From DTKY01 sp037440765 (GTDB lineage Bacteria > Acidobacteriota > Terriglobia > Bryobacterales > Bryobacteraceae): a stretch of 45,762 nt of DNA. Position numbers and translations under genes: made by a program. Under the pieces are notes generated by a model. That model was not told where the DNA came from and searched no databases. It saw only the letters and a program-made list of their open reading frames with translations. The stretch spans positions 1 through 45,762 of the forward strand of contig JBBITL010000032.1 in the NCBI GenBank assembly GCA_037440765.1, given 5' to 3'. Positions within the stretch are counted from its first letter, which is position 1. Every line of letters begins with the position of its first letter. Below are positions 1 to 7,802 of the stretch, piece by piece.

Positions 1-696
1 ACCCTGGCGATCATCCTGCTGAGCCTCACGGCGGTACCATCCTCCGCCGTCTACATCCGCATCAACACGGGGACGACGTTCGGCAGCAGCGGCGACATCG
101 TGTTTGGCGGCACCAGCAACAGCGTCATCAACTTCGCCACTCCGGCGTACCCGACCTTCCCCTCTGCGAGCTCCACAGACGTGGGACTGGGCGCCTTTTT
201 CGATTTCACCCTCACCGGCTCCAACACACTCCAGCTCACCGAGAACACGATCGAAGCCCAGGAGACCGGAGCGCGTTCCTTCTGGGTAACCCTCTCGCTG
301 CAATACAGATTCTCCCCCTCTGCGAGTTGGACGACTCTGCCTGCTCAGAACATCACTATTTCCAGCCCTTCCGGCGCCGAGGTGGGCCAGATACCGGTTC
401 GAACCGGGGCCGTCACCGACGTCGGCGCCAATGAGTCCGATCCCTGGGATGTGCGCTTCCTGTTCGACGGACTCTATGCTCAGTGGACGTTGTCGGACGG
501 CAATGTCCTCACTGCCCAGATCTTCGGTCCCGCCGGGTTCACGGGCGCCTCCATCAACCCGGTTGAGTGGAACTACACCGGCGACGTCGAAGCGCTGTAC
601 GCCCGTTTCACCTACGACACCCCCGAGCCCGCCACCTTCGTTCTGCTCGGCTCGGCGCTGCTGGGCCTCGGCTTGCTCCGGTTGCGGCGCAAGTAG
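1..696 (+). CDS. PEP-CTERM sorting domain protein (5' partial)
   Basis: The reading frame is open from the first base, so the gene begins outside the window. The visible N-terminus (LAIILLSLTAVPSSAV) looks like the end of a signal peptide. The body is a beta-rich, low-complexity secreted domain of unknown function. The C-terminus has the PEP-CTERM sorting architecture: a TPEPAT motif, a hydrophobic helix (FVLLGSALLGLGLL) and a basic tail RLRRK. Family knowledge: such proteins are exported and the tail is processed by an exosortase, usually in exopolysaccharide-producing Gram-negative bacteria. No exosortase is in the window. The GTG at 100 is only an internal codon. Confidence 0.85.
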   Translation, partial: TLAIILLSLTAVPSSAVYIRINTGTTFGSSGDIVFGGTSNSVINFATPAYPTFPSASSTDVGLGAFFDFTLTGSNTLQLTENTIEAQETGARSFWVTLSLQYRFSPSASWTTLPAQNITISSPSGAEVGQIPVRTGAVTDVGANESDPWDVRFLFDGLYAQWTLSDGNVLTAQIFGPAGFTGASINPVEWNYTGDVEALYARFTYDTPEPATFVLLGSALLGLGLLRLRRK

Positions 697-712
697 ACCT
701 TCCTCACCCCCC

Positions 713-742
713 GCATGGTAGATTGAAGGATTCCTACCATGC
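713..742 (+). promoter_or_regulatory. Inverted repeat enclosing the transketolase RBS and start codon
   Basis: Perfect 9-bp arms GCATGGTAG (713-721) and CTACCATGC (734-742) flank a 12-nt loop. The loop holds the Shine-Dalgarno-like GAAGGA (725-730) and the 3' arm contains the ATG at 739. In RNA this could form a hairpin that pairs the start codon; as DNA it could be an operator. The role is inference. Confidence 0.45.
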
Positions 743-1560
743 AGCGGACCCAAGACTTGCAGGAACTCCAGGCCGTCTCCAGGCGCATCCGCCGGCACAT
801 CATCCAGATGATCGGGGCGGCCAAGTCCGGCCATCCTGGGGGATCTCTGTCGGCGGTCGAGATCCTGGTTGCCCTCTACTACGGCGTCATGCGGCACGAC
901 CCCGCCAACCCCGTCTGGCCCGGGCGCGACCGCTTCATCCTGTCCAAGGGCCACGGCGCCCCCGTGCTTTACGCCGTCATGGCTGAGTGCGGCTATGTGC
1001 CGGTCGATCAACTGGCCACGCTGCGCAAACTGGGCTCCCCCTTCCAGGGCCACCCGGACAGGCGTTTCCTTCCGGCGCTGGAGGCCTCGACCGGGTCCCT
1101 GGGCCAGGGGCTCTCGCTGGCGCTCGGCATGGGCGCCGCCGCCCGCCTGGACGGTGCCGCCTGGCGCACCTATGTGGTCCTCGGCGACGGCGAGTGCCAG
1201 GAGGGGCAGATCTGGGAGGCGGCCATGTTCGGCGCCTTCCACCGCCTCGACAACGTCTGCGCCATTGTCGACTACAACAAGATCCAGCTCGACGGCTTCG
1301 TGAAGGACGTCATGGAGCTGGAGCCGTTCCGCGACAAGTGGGCCGGCTTCGGCTGGCACGTCGTCGAGGCGGACGGCCACGACATCCCGGCGTTGCAGCG
1401 CGCCTTCGGCGAGGCGGCGTCGGTCAGCGGCAAGCCCTCCGTGGTCATCGCCCACACCGTCAAGGGCAAGGGCGTGTCGTTCATGGAAAACAACCCCAAA
1501 TACCACGGCGCCGCCCCCACCCCGCAGGAAGCGGAGATCGCGCTGAAGGAGCTTGAATAA
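739..1560 (+). CDS. Transketolase, N-terminal (TPP-binding) subunit
   Basis: This 273-aa protein matches the thiamine-diphosphate domain of transketolase, encoded apart from its pyrimidine/C-terminal half. Visible motifs are SGHPGGSLS near residue 30, the substrate-loop KGHGAP, GSLGQGLS, and the TPP motif GDGECQEG (149-156) followed by DYNKIQLDG. The enzyme moves two-carbon ketol units between sugar phosphates in the pentose phosphate pathway. Its stop at 1560 lies 3 nt before the start of the C-terminal subunit, so the two are co-translated. The start ATG is preceded by GAAGGA and lies inside a perfect inverted repeat. Confidence 0.95.
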   Translation: MQRTQDLQELQAVSRRIRRHIIQMIGAAKSGHPGGSLSAVEILVALYYGVMRHDPANPVWPGRDRFILSKGHGAPVLYAVMAECGYVPVDQLATLRKLGSPFQGHPDRRFLPALEASTGSLGQGLSLALGMGAAARLDGAAWRTYVVLGDGECQEGQIWEAAMFGAFHRLDNVCAIVDYNKIQLDGFVKDVMELEPFRDKWAGFGWHVVEADGHDIPALQRAFGEAASVSGKPSVVIAHTVKGKGVSFMENNPKYHGAAPTPQEAEIALKELE

Positions 1561-1563
1561 GCC

Positions 1564-2529
1564 ATGCCCGCACCCGCACGATTCGAATTGAAGCCTGGCA
1601 TGGCCACGCGCGAGGCCTTCGGCCATGAACTCGTCGCGCTCGGCCGCGAGAACCCGAACGTCGTCGCCGTGGACGCGGATCTCTCCAAGTCCACCTACAC
1701 CCACCTGTTCGCCAAGGAGTTCCCCGAGCGCTTTTTCTCCTGCGGCATCGCCGAGGCCAACATGGTGGGCGTCGCCGCCGGCCTGGCCTCGGCGGGCAAG
1801 ATCCCCTTCGCCGCCAGTTTCGCCAGCTTCGTGGTCAACAAGGCTTTTGAGCAGATGCGCGTGCTGGTGGCCTACCCCGGCGTCAACGTCAAGATCGTGG
1901 GCACGCATTGCGGTATTTCGATCGGCGAGGACGGCCCGTCCCAGATGGCCGAGGAGGATATCGGCCTGGCGTGTTCGCTCGCCGGCTTCGTCGTGCTCTC
2001 GCCCGCCGACGAGGTTTCGATGAAGGCGCTGGTGCGGTGCGCCGCCGCCCACGCCGGCCCCGTGTATATTCGGGCCGGCCGCCCCAAGGCGCCCCTGGTC
2101 TACCAGCCGGGCGCTGCCTTCGAGATCGGCAAATCCGTCGAACTGATCGCGGGAGATGACCTGACCATCATCGCCACCGGGTTGCTGGTGGCCGAGGCCA
2201 TACGGGCCTCTGAGCAACTGGCGCGGGACGGCGTATCGGTCAGGGTGATCGACATGCACACGATCAAGCCGCTCGACACGGAGGCCGTCCGGAAGGCCGC
2301 CGCCGAGACCGGTGCGATCGTCGTGGCCGAGGAGCACCTGGTGGACGGAGGACTCGGTGTTCGCGTCGCTCAGGCCGCCGCCGCCTCTCACCCGTGCCCC
2401 ATGGAGTTCGTCGGAATCGCCGACACCTACGCCGAGTCGGCGACGCCGGAGGAACTCATGGACAAGTACGGGCTGGTCGCCAGGGATGTCGTCTCAGCCG
2501 CCCGCCGCACTCTGGCGAGAAAACGCTAG
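1564..2529 (+). CDS. Transketolase, C-terminal subunit
   Basis: This 321-aa protein contains the pyrimidine-binding and C-terminal transketolase domains. Motifs include the early DADLSKST, FSCGIAEANMVGVAAGLAS, the histidine-containing THCGISIGEDGPSQMAEEDI (the glutamate activates TPP in this family) and a C-terminal domain with DMHTIKPLD and VVAEEHLVDGGLG. With the preceding gene it forms the split, heteromeric transketolase common in several phyla. It is also distantly like DXS and E1-beta, but length and pairing favour transketolase. Its last 36 bp overlap the convergent pgsA-like gene. Confidence 0.95.
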   Translation: MPAPARFELKPGMATREAFGHELVALGRENPNVVAVDADLSKSTYTHLFAKEFPERFFSCGIAEANMVGVAAGLASAGKIPFAASFASFVVNKAFEQMRVLVAYPGVNVKIVGTHCGISIGEDGPSQMAEEDIGLACSLAGFVVLSPADEVSMKALVRCAAAHAGPVYIRAGRPKAPLVYQPGAAFEIGKSVELIAGDDLTIIATGLLVAEAIRASEQLARDGVSVRVIDMHTIKPLDTEAVRKAAAETGAIVVAEEHLVDGGLGVRVAQAAAASHPCPMEFVGIADTYAESATPEELMDKYGLVARDVVSAARRTLARKR

Positions 2530-3084
2530 CCAGGCGTAGTGAATCCCGCTCCAGGCCGTGGTTATGGCCGTGAGCACGGGCAGAACCTCCGCCCACCAGG
2601 CGAGCGCCGGATAGTCGAACGCCCGGGCCGCGATGACCCCGACGCCGGTCACGACTTGAACCACCGTGCTAAGCTTGCCCCACGCCGAAGGCTCGAACCG
2701 CCTGGCCTTGCCGAGCGCCAGCAAAGCGGCGGCAATCGCGAGAATCAGGACATCGCGGGCCACCACCAGCCAGACCAGCCACAGCGGGATCAGCCCGGCC
2801 GCGCCGAGTGACACGTAGACGGTCACCAGCAGCACCTTGTCCGCCACCGGGTCCAGCACGGCGCCTGCCCGCGACACCGCCCCCACCCGCCGCGCCGCCC
2901 ATCCGTCCAGGCTGTCGGTCAACCCCGCCACGGCCAGCAGCACGAGCGCTTCCAGGTGCGCGCCCTCCAGGATCGAAACCGCCACCCACGGGGCGAGCAG
3001 GAATCTGGCGAGCGTGAGCAGGTTGGGGAGCCAGCGCCGGTCCAAGCTTCTACGATACCAGCGCGTGCGCCACCCGTCCGGCAA
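2494..3084 (-). CDS. pgsA: CDP-alcohol phosphatidyltransferase (PgsA-like)
   Basis: A 196-aa integral membrane enzyme. The CDP-alcohol phosphotransferase signature is complete: D57, D60-G61, A64-R65, G74, D78, D82. The N-terminal LPNLLTLARFLLAP is typical of PgsA, which makes phosphatidylglycerol phosphate from CDP-diacylglycerol and glycerol-3-phosphate. Several hydrophobic helices follow (LLVTVYVSLGAAGLIPLWLVWLVV region). The reported start is TTG at 3084, overlapping lpxC by 35 bp; a TTG at 3045, just past the lpxC stop, fits the family N-terminus equally well and would avoid the overlap. Probably co-transcribed with lpxC. The exact alcohol substrate is inferred. Confidence 0.85.
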   Translation of the reverse strand: MPDGWRTRWYRRSLDRRWLPNLLTLARFLLAPWVAVSILEGAHLEALVLLAVAGLTDSLDGWAARRVGAVSRAGAVLDPVADKVLLVTVYVSLGAAGLIPLWLVWLVVARDVLILAIAAALLALGKARRFEPSAWGKLSTVVQVVTGVGVIAARAFDYPALAWWAEVLPVLTAITTAWSGIHYAWLAFSRQSAAGG

Positions 3085-3940
3085 GCTGGTCGAAGCTGAG
3101 GACTTCGTAGAGCGAAGGGTCCGACATGACCTTCGCCACCAGCGCCACGTGCATGGCGTGGCCGGCGCGCTCGGCTATGAGGTGGCCGAGCAGCGGCCGC
3201 CCGAGCAGGGCCACGTCGCCGATCAGGTCCAGCGCCTTGTGCCGGCAGCACTCGTCGGGGAACCGCAGCCCCCCCGGGTTCATCACACCGCCGCGGTTGA
3301 AGCAGACCGCGTTGTCCAGCGTCGCCCCCCGGATCAGGCCCATGTTCCGCATCTGGTCCAGTTCGTACTCGAATCCGAACGTGCGCGCCGGGGCGATCTC
3401 GGCCGCGTAGCGCTCGGGGGTGATCTCCATGTCGAGCGTCTGCCGGCCCACCATTGGGTGGTCAAAGAAAATGTCGCAGGTCAGCGCGAACCGGTCCGAA
3501 GGAAGAATGGAGAGGCGCTTGCCGCCGTCCACGATCTCCACCGGACGCCGTACGCGCAGATACCGGCGCCGCCGGCGGAAGGTCTTCAGGCCGGCTTCGG
3601 TGATCATCCGCACCAACGGCAGCCCGCTGCCGTCCAGGATGGGCACCTCAAGGTTGTCGATCTCCACGTAGGCGTTGTCCAGGCCCATGCTGTAGAACGC
3701 GCTCAGCAGGTGCTCGGTGGTTGATATCAGCACGCCTTTGCGCATCAGGCTGGTGGCGTAGCTGACACGCGCCACGTGGCGCCAGCTCGCCTGTATGGGA
3801 AACCGGTCCAGGTCGGTTCGGAGGAAAACGATCCCGGCCGACGGTGGCGCAGGCAGGATTCGTATGGATACCGGCACGCCGCTGTGCAGGCCCACGCCCG
3901 AGGCCGATACGGGACGCTGAATCGTGGTCTCGAATCTCAC
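3050..3940 (-). CDS. lpxC: UDP-3-O-acyl-N-acetylglucosamine deacetylase
   Basis: A 296-aa LpxC, the committed zinc-dependent step of lipid A biosynthesis in the cytoplasm. Zinc ligands are visible at H77 (STTEHLLSAF), H234 and D238 (CRHKALDLIGD), and the catalytic histidine is H261 (GHAMHVAL). Each is shifted by two to four residues from the E. coli positions. The presence of lpxC argues for an outer membrane with lipopolysaccharide. Start is GTG at 3940 with GGAG-type sequences just upstream. It is divergent from polA across about 140 bp and lies upstream of the pgsA-like gene. Confidence 0.97.
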   Translation of the reverse strand: MRFETTIQRPVSASGVGLHSGVPVSIRILPAPPSAGIVFLRTDLDRFPIQASWRHVARVSYATSLMRKGVLISTTEHLLSAFYSMGLDNAYVEIDNLEVPILDGSGLPLVRMITEAGLKTFRRRRRYLRVRRPVEIVDGGKRLSILPSDRFALTCDIFFDHPMVGRQTLDMEITPERYAAEIAPARTFGFEYELDQMRNMGLIRGATLDNAVCFNRGGVMNPGGLRFPDECCRHKALDLIGDVALLGRPLLGHLIAERAGHAMHVALVAKVMSDPSLYEVLSFDQLAGRVAHALVS

Positions 3941-4031
3941 ACAGATTCTCCGCTCCTTCTCAAGGGCAATCTACCGCCCACGCCTTGATTCTTATTTTAC
4001 AATGACTTGGAATATGATTGCTGTGGCTGGT

Positions 4032-4061
4032 CTGCAACACATGGACCCCGAAGTGTTGCAG
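4032..4061 (+). promoter_or_regulatory. Perfect inverted repeat upstream of polA
   Basis: Arms CTGCAACAC (4032-4040) and GTGTTGCAG (4053-4061) are exactly complementary and flank a 12-nt spacer. The element ends 20 nt before the polA ATG, in the lpxC-polA divergent region. A TACAAT box lies at 3998-4003. It could be an operator for a dimeric regulator or a leader hairpin; which of the two is unknown. Confidence 0.45.
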
Positions 4062-4081
4062 TACTACCTCCCGGGGGTATC

Positions 4082-6196
4082 ATGGGTGAGGTGCCGCCCA
4101 AGCGGTTGTTCCTGATCGACACGTTCGGATTCGTCTTCCGCGCTTACCACGCCCGTGCGCGCTCTGGAGCGCCGCCCATGCGGACCCGCGCGGGCCTGCC
4201 CACCGAGGCCGTCTTCATCTTCAACAACATGCTTCGCCGGCTGCTCGCGGCGCACCACCCGGACATGGTGGCCGCGGTGTTCGAAAGCGAGGGTCCGACC
4301 TTCCGCGAACAGGAGTTCAAGGACTACAAGGCCAACCGGGCTGAAACGCCACCCGAACTGCTCGTGCAGATCCCCTGGATCAGGCGCCTGATCGAGGCCA
4401 TGCGCATCCCGGTGGTCGAGTGCCCCGGCTTCGAGGCCGACGACGTCATCGGCACCCTCGCGCGGAGGGAGGCCGGGTCCGGCCTGGAGGTGGTCATCGT
4501 GTCGAGCGACAAGGACATGCTCCAGCTTGTGGGCGGCGGCGTCTCTGTGCTCAACCCGGTGAAGGGGGACGAGTTGTACGGCCCGGACAAGGTCAAAGAA
4601 GTCATGGGGGTCGAGCCGGCCCGGGTGCCAGACCTGCTGTCGCTCAAGGGCGACGCCGCCGACAACATCCCCGGCGCGCCGGGAATAGGCGACAAGGGTG
4701 CGCGGGAATTGATCGCGCGGTTCGGGCCGGTGGAAGTGGCGCTCGACCGGGCCTCCGAGGTGGAGCGTAAGGCCTACCGGGAGAGCCTGCAAGACAACCG
4801 CGACCGGATCCTACTGAGCAAGCGCCTGGCGACCATCGATACCAGCGTGCCCGTGGATTGGACCCCCGGCGAAATCCAGCCACCTGACACGGCGGCGCTT
4901 CGCGACCTCTACGCCCAACTGGAGTTCACCAGCCTGCTCGGGGAGCCCGGCGGCGGGAACGAACCGGCCGCTGAAGGCTGGTTCGAGCCCATCGACCGGC
5001 CGCTGGTGCCCGTGCTCAAACGCATGGAGGAAACCGGCGTGCGGGTCGACTGCCAGGCGCTGGCAGCCCTGTCGGCGCGGATGCAGACGGATATCGAGAA
5101 GCTGACCGCCGTGATCCATGCGCTGGCAGGCCATGAGTTCAACATCAACTCCCCTCAGCAGCTCGGCAAGGTCCTGTTCGAGGAAATGGGCCTCCCGGCC
5201 CCGGCTAGAACCGGGAAGACCAGGGCTTTTTCCACCGCCGCCGGCGTGCTGGAAGGACTGGCCGCCGGGCACCCCATCGCGGCCAGGGTGCTCGAATGCC
5301 GGCAGTTGGCCAAACTGAAGAGCACGTACGCAGATGCGCTGCCCGCGCTGGTGAACCCGTCCACCGGGCGCGTGCATACCAGCTTCAACCCTGTGGGCGC
5401 GGCTACCGGGAGACTCTCCTCCTCGAATCCGAACCTCCAGAACATACCCGTGCGCACGGAACTCGGCCGTGAAATCCGGGCCGCCTTCATCCCGCGCGAC
5501 GGCTGGCAGTTCGTGGTGGCCGACTACTCTCAGATCGAGCTCCGCCTGCTGGCGCACATGTCGCATGATCCGTTGCTGGTGGAGGCCTTCAGCCGCGGCG
5601 AGGACATACACACCCGCACCGCGTCCGAGGTCTTCGCAGTGGCGCCCCTCATGGTCACCCCCGGGCTGCGCCGCAATGCCAAGGCCGTGAACTTCGGCAT
5701 CATTTACGGCCTGAGCGCCTTCGGCCTGGCCGCGCAGCTCGGCATCCCGCAGGTCGAGGCCCAGCAGTACATCCGCAGCTACTTCGAGCGCTACTCGGGC
5801 GTGAAGAAGTTCATCGACCGGCAGATAGCGGAGGTGCGCCGCACCGGCCAGACCCGCACGCTGTTTGGCCGCCGCCGCACCATCCCTGACATCAACAGCC
5901 ACAACCCGGCCGCCCGCGGCTCTGCCGAGCGGGCCGCGGTGAACACCCCGCTGCAAGGCGCCGCCGCGGATCTCATCAAGATGGCCATGGTGCGGATCGG
6001 CCAGAGGCTTCAGGCGGAGCAGTGGCAGGCCGCCATGCTGCTCCAGGTGCACGACGAGCTGGTCTTCGAGGCGCCGCCTGGTGAGGTTGGTGAACTCAGC
6101 CGCATGGTGAAACACGAGATGGAGAGTGTCCACAAGCTGGAAGTGCCGCTGGTAGCCGACATCGGCGCAGGCCCCAACTGGCGCGACGCCAAGTAG
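4082..6196 (+). CDS. polA: DNA polymerase I lacking the 3'-5' exonuclease domain
   Basis: A 704-aa family A polymerase. Residues 1 to about 280 form the 5'-3' exonuclease/flap endonuclease, with FEADDVIGTLARR, SSDKDMLQLV and the helix-hairpin segment GAPGIGDKGARELI. The polymerase follows: motif A DYSQIE (catalytic D481), motif B RRNAKAVNFGIIYG and motif C VHDE (D658). Between them, after LYAQLEFTSLLGE, only about 25 residues precede the polymerase-domain start RPLVPVLKRMEETGV. The exonuclease or vestigial exonuclease domain, roughly 150-200 aa in other PolA proteins, is absent. The frame extends upstream to 4007, but homology begins at the ATG at 4082 (GGGGG 5 nt before). Confidence 0.96.
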   Translation: MGEVPPKRLFLIDTFGFVFRAYHARARSGAPPMRTRAGLPTEAVFIFNNMLRRLLAAHHPDMVAAVFESEGPTFREQEFKDYKANRAETPPELLVQIPWIRRLIEAMRIPVVECPGFEADDVIGTLARREAGSGLEVVIVSSDKDMLQLVGGGVSVLNPVKGDELYGPDKVKEVMGVEPARVPDLLSLKGDAADNIPGAPGIGDKGARELIARFGPVEVALDRASEVERKAYRESLQDNRDRILLSKRLATIDTSVPVDWTPGEIQPPDTAALRDLYAQLEFTSLLGEPGGGNEPAAEGWFEPIDRPLVPVLKRMEETGVRVDCQALAALSARMQTDIEKLTAVIHALAGHEFNINSPQQLGKVLFEEMGLPAPARTGKTRAFSTAAGVLEGLAAGHPIAARVLECRQLAKLKSTYADALPALVNPSTGRVHTSFNPVGAATGRLSSSNPNLQNIPVRTELGREIRAAFIPRDGWQFVVADYSQIELRLLAHMSHDPLLVEAFSRGEDIHTRTASEVFAVAPLMVTPGLRRNAKAVNFGIIYGLSAFGLAAQLGIPQVEAQQYIRSYFERYSGVKKFIDRQIAEVRRTGQTRTLFGRRRTIPDINSHNPAARGSAERAAVNTPLQGAAADLIKMAMVRIGQRLQAEQWQAAMLLQVHDELVFEAPPGEVGELSRMVKHEMESVHKLEVPLVADIGAGPNWRDAK

Positions 6197-6233
6197 GGGC
6201 CGGGCCGGCCCGCACTCGCACATCCCTGTCTGG

Positions 6234-6983
6234 CTACGGCCCCTGCCGCTGCTTGGCCAGGTACCTCGGGTCCAGCAGGCGGCCGGGCTCCAGGTTGCCC
6301 AGCGCGGCGAGCAGGGTTCCCTTGACGTGCGGGTGGTCCTGTTCCAGGCGGGCCAGCAAGTCGCGTATGGACCTGCGGACCGTCCCCGTCCGCTGCGAGC
6401 AGCCGCAGGGAACCACCGGCGCCCCCAGCAACTCTACGTACCGCCTCGTCAGATCCTCCGGCACGTACGCCAGCGGGCGGATCAGACGGAACTCCTTGTC
6501 GCGCGACCAGGCCACCGGCGGCAGGGAACTGATCCGGCCGGTGAACAGGGCGTTTCGCAGGAAGGCCTCGCAGAAATCGTCCGCGGTGTGTCCGAAGGCG
6601 ATGACCCCGGCGCCCAGTCCGCGGGCCACCTCGTAGACGGCCCTGCGGCGGTAGCGGCTGCACAGGTCGCAGCCATGCCCGGGCTGTTCGCCGGCCAGGC
6701 GGAGCGAGGGCTTGTCGCGGTAGCAGGTCCAGGCCACGCCGCGCCGCTCCAGGTACGCGGACAGCGGTTCGAGGGGTCGAAGAAACTTGCCCTGTTCGAT
6801 GGTGAACGCGCAGACGGAAAACTCCACCGGCGCGCGGCGCTGGAGCCGGATGAGCAGTTCCAGCAGAGTGAGCGAGTCCTTGCCGCCCGACAGCGCCACT
6901 GCCACCCGGTCGCCCTGGCGGATCATCCCGTAGCGCGCGATGGCCTCGCCGGCCTTGTGCAGGAGTGTCTTTTCGAGGTCCAC
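6234..6983 (-). CDS. ttcA: tRNA 2-thiocytidine synthetase TtcA-like PP-loop ATPase
   Basis: A 249-aa adenylating sulfurtransferase. The PP-loop SGGKDS is at 32-37. C105 and C108 form the CxxC motif, and C193 or C195 supplies the third conserved cysteine; in TtcA these cysteines hold an iron-sulfur cluster. FGHTADDFCEAFLRN matches the family core. TtcA thiolates C32 of certain tRNAs. The protein is shorter than E. coli TtcA (311 aa), as in many compact homologues. It follows the RraA-family gene by 55 nt on the same strand. A TtuA-like role acting on another tRNA base is a lesser alternative. Confidence 0.85.
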   Translation of the reverse strand: MDLEKTLLHKAGEAIARYGMIRQGDRVAVALSGGKDSLTLLELLIRLQRRAPVEFSVCAFTIEQGKFLRPLEPLSAYLERRGVAWTCYRDKPSLRLAGEQPGHGCDLCSRYRRRAVYEVARGLGAGVIAFGHTADDFCEAFLRNALFTGRISSLPPVAWSRDKEFRLIRPLAYVPEDLTRRYVELLGAPVVPCGCSQRTGTVRRSIRDLLARLEQDHPHVKGTLLAALGNLEPGRLLDPRYLAKQRQGP

Positions 6984-7038
6984 GGTCGGCGGCCCGTCCG
7001 GCCGCTCCCTTGCGGGCGCGGCTCCGTGCAGTGGCGCG

Positions 7039-7692
7039 CTAGCCTTTCTTCGCCGTGGGAAGACCCAGCAATTCCAGGGCGGTCTTCCCCTTAAGCAACT
7101 CCTCCATCAGGGCCTGTTCCCGGCGGCGTCGCTCGGTGGCGGCGTCCAGAACCTGCTGCATCTGATCCCGGTCGATCACCACCACGCCGTCCATGTCGCC
7201 CACCACCAGGTCCCCCGGCCGGACGCGAACCCCGCAGAAAACCAGTGGCTCGTTGATCGTTCCCTGCCTTTCCTTGGTGCAGGCGCCGATGGCGCGCCCG
7301 CGGCTGAACACCGGGAAACCGTGGCCGGCGATGGCATCAGTGTCGCGCGTGGCGCCGTCTATCACCAGCCCGCCGATGCCGCGGGCCTGCGCGGCCACGG
7401 TCAGGACCTCGCCCCAGGCTCCGGCCAGCAGGAAGCCGTCCGCCGCCGTCACCAGGATGTCGCCGGGCTCGGCGAGCGACACCGCCTGGTACAGCATCAG
7501 GTTGTCGCGCGGCGGGCACCGCACCGTCAACGCCGGCCCGCACAGCCTGGCGCCGGGCCACACCGGCCGTATAGCGGGATCGACCATGCCCTTCTGGCCG
7601 GCCGACTCGTACAACGTTGCCGTGTCAAAGCGGGCGAAAGCCTCCATCAGTTCACGGGACACACGTGCGGAGCTAGATCTGATTTCCAGCAT
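7039..7692 (-). CDS. RraA / HMG-aldolase family protein
   Basis: A 217-aa protein of the RraA-like fold. The core GAWGEVLTVAAQARGIGGLV followed by IDGATRDTD contains the conserved Gly-Glu and Arg-Asp pair used by class II 4-hydroxy-4-methyl-2-oxoglutarate aldolases to bind a divalent metal and pyruvate. The segment GDLVVGDMDGVVVI is also typical. It is longer than E. coli RraA, the RNase E inhibitor, and has an extra helical C-terminal tail, so an aldolase or oxaloacetate decarboxylase activity is more likely than RNase E control. It is divergent from the phosphofructokinase gene. Confidence 0.8.
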   Translation of the reverse strand: MLEIRSSSARVSRELMEAFARFDTATLYESAGQKGMVDPAIRPVWPGARLCGPALTVRCPPRDNLMLYQAVSLAEPGDILVTAADGFLLAGAWGEVLTVAAQARGIGGLVIDGATRDTDAIAGHGFPVFSRGRAIGACTKERQGTINEPLVFCGVRVRPGDLVVGDMDGVVVIDRDQMQQVLDAATERRRREQALMEELLKGKTALELLGLPTAKKG

Positions 7693-7749
7693 TCAAGCTA
7701 CCCATTGGGGGGCCAACTCATATGATAAGCAACCGGCGGCCTCCGACGG

Positions 7750-7755
7750 TATAAT
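7750..7755 (+). promoter_or_regulatory. Consensus -10 box (TATAAT) upstream of the phosphofructokinase gene
   Basis: A perfect TATAAT lies 47 nt before the ATG at 7803 in the divergent region. No convincing TTGACA-like box is seen 16-18 nt upstream. An AGGAG at 7782-7786 is rather far from the start (16 nt). Confidence 0.5.
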
Positions 7756-7802
7756 GGGACGTTCCACTATTCCCGTTCCGCAGGAGCAATCGAAGAACAT
7801 TC

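Noticed and set aside
4007..4081. Upstream extension of polA
   Set aside because: It adds 25 residues without homology and would run through the inverted repeat; the family N-terminus (RLFLIDTFGFVFRAYHA) begins just after the ATG at 4082.
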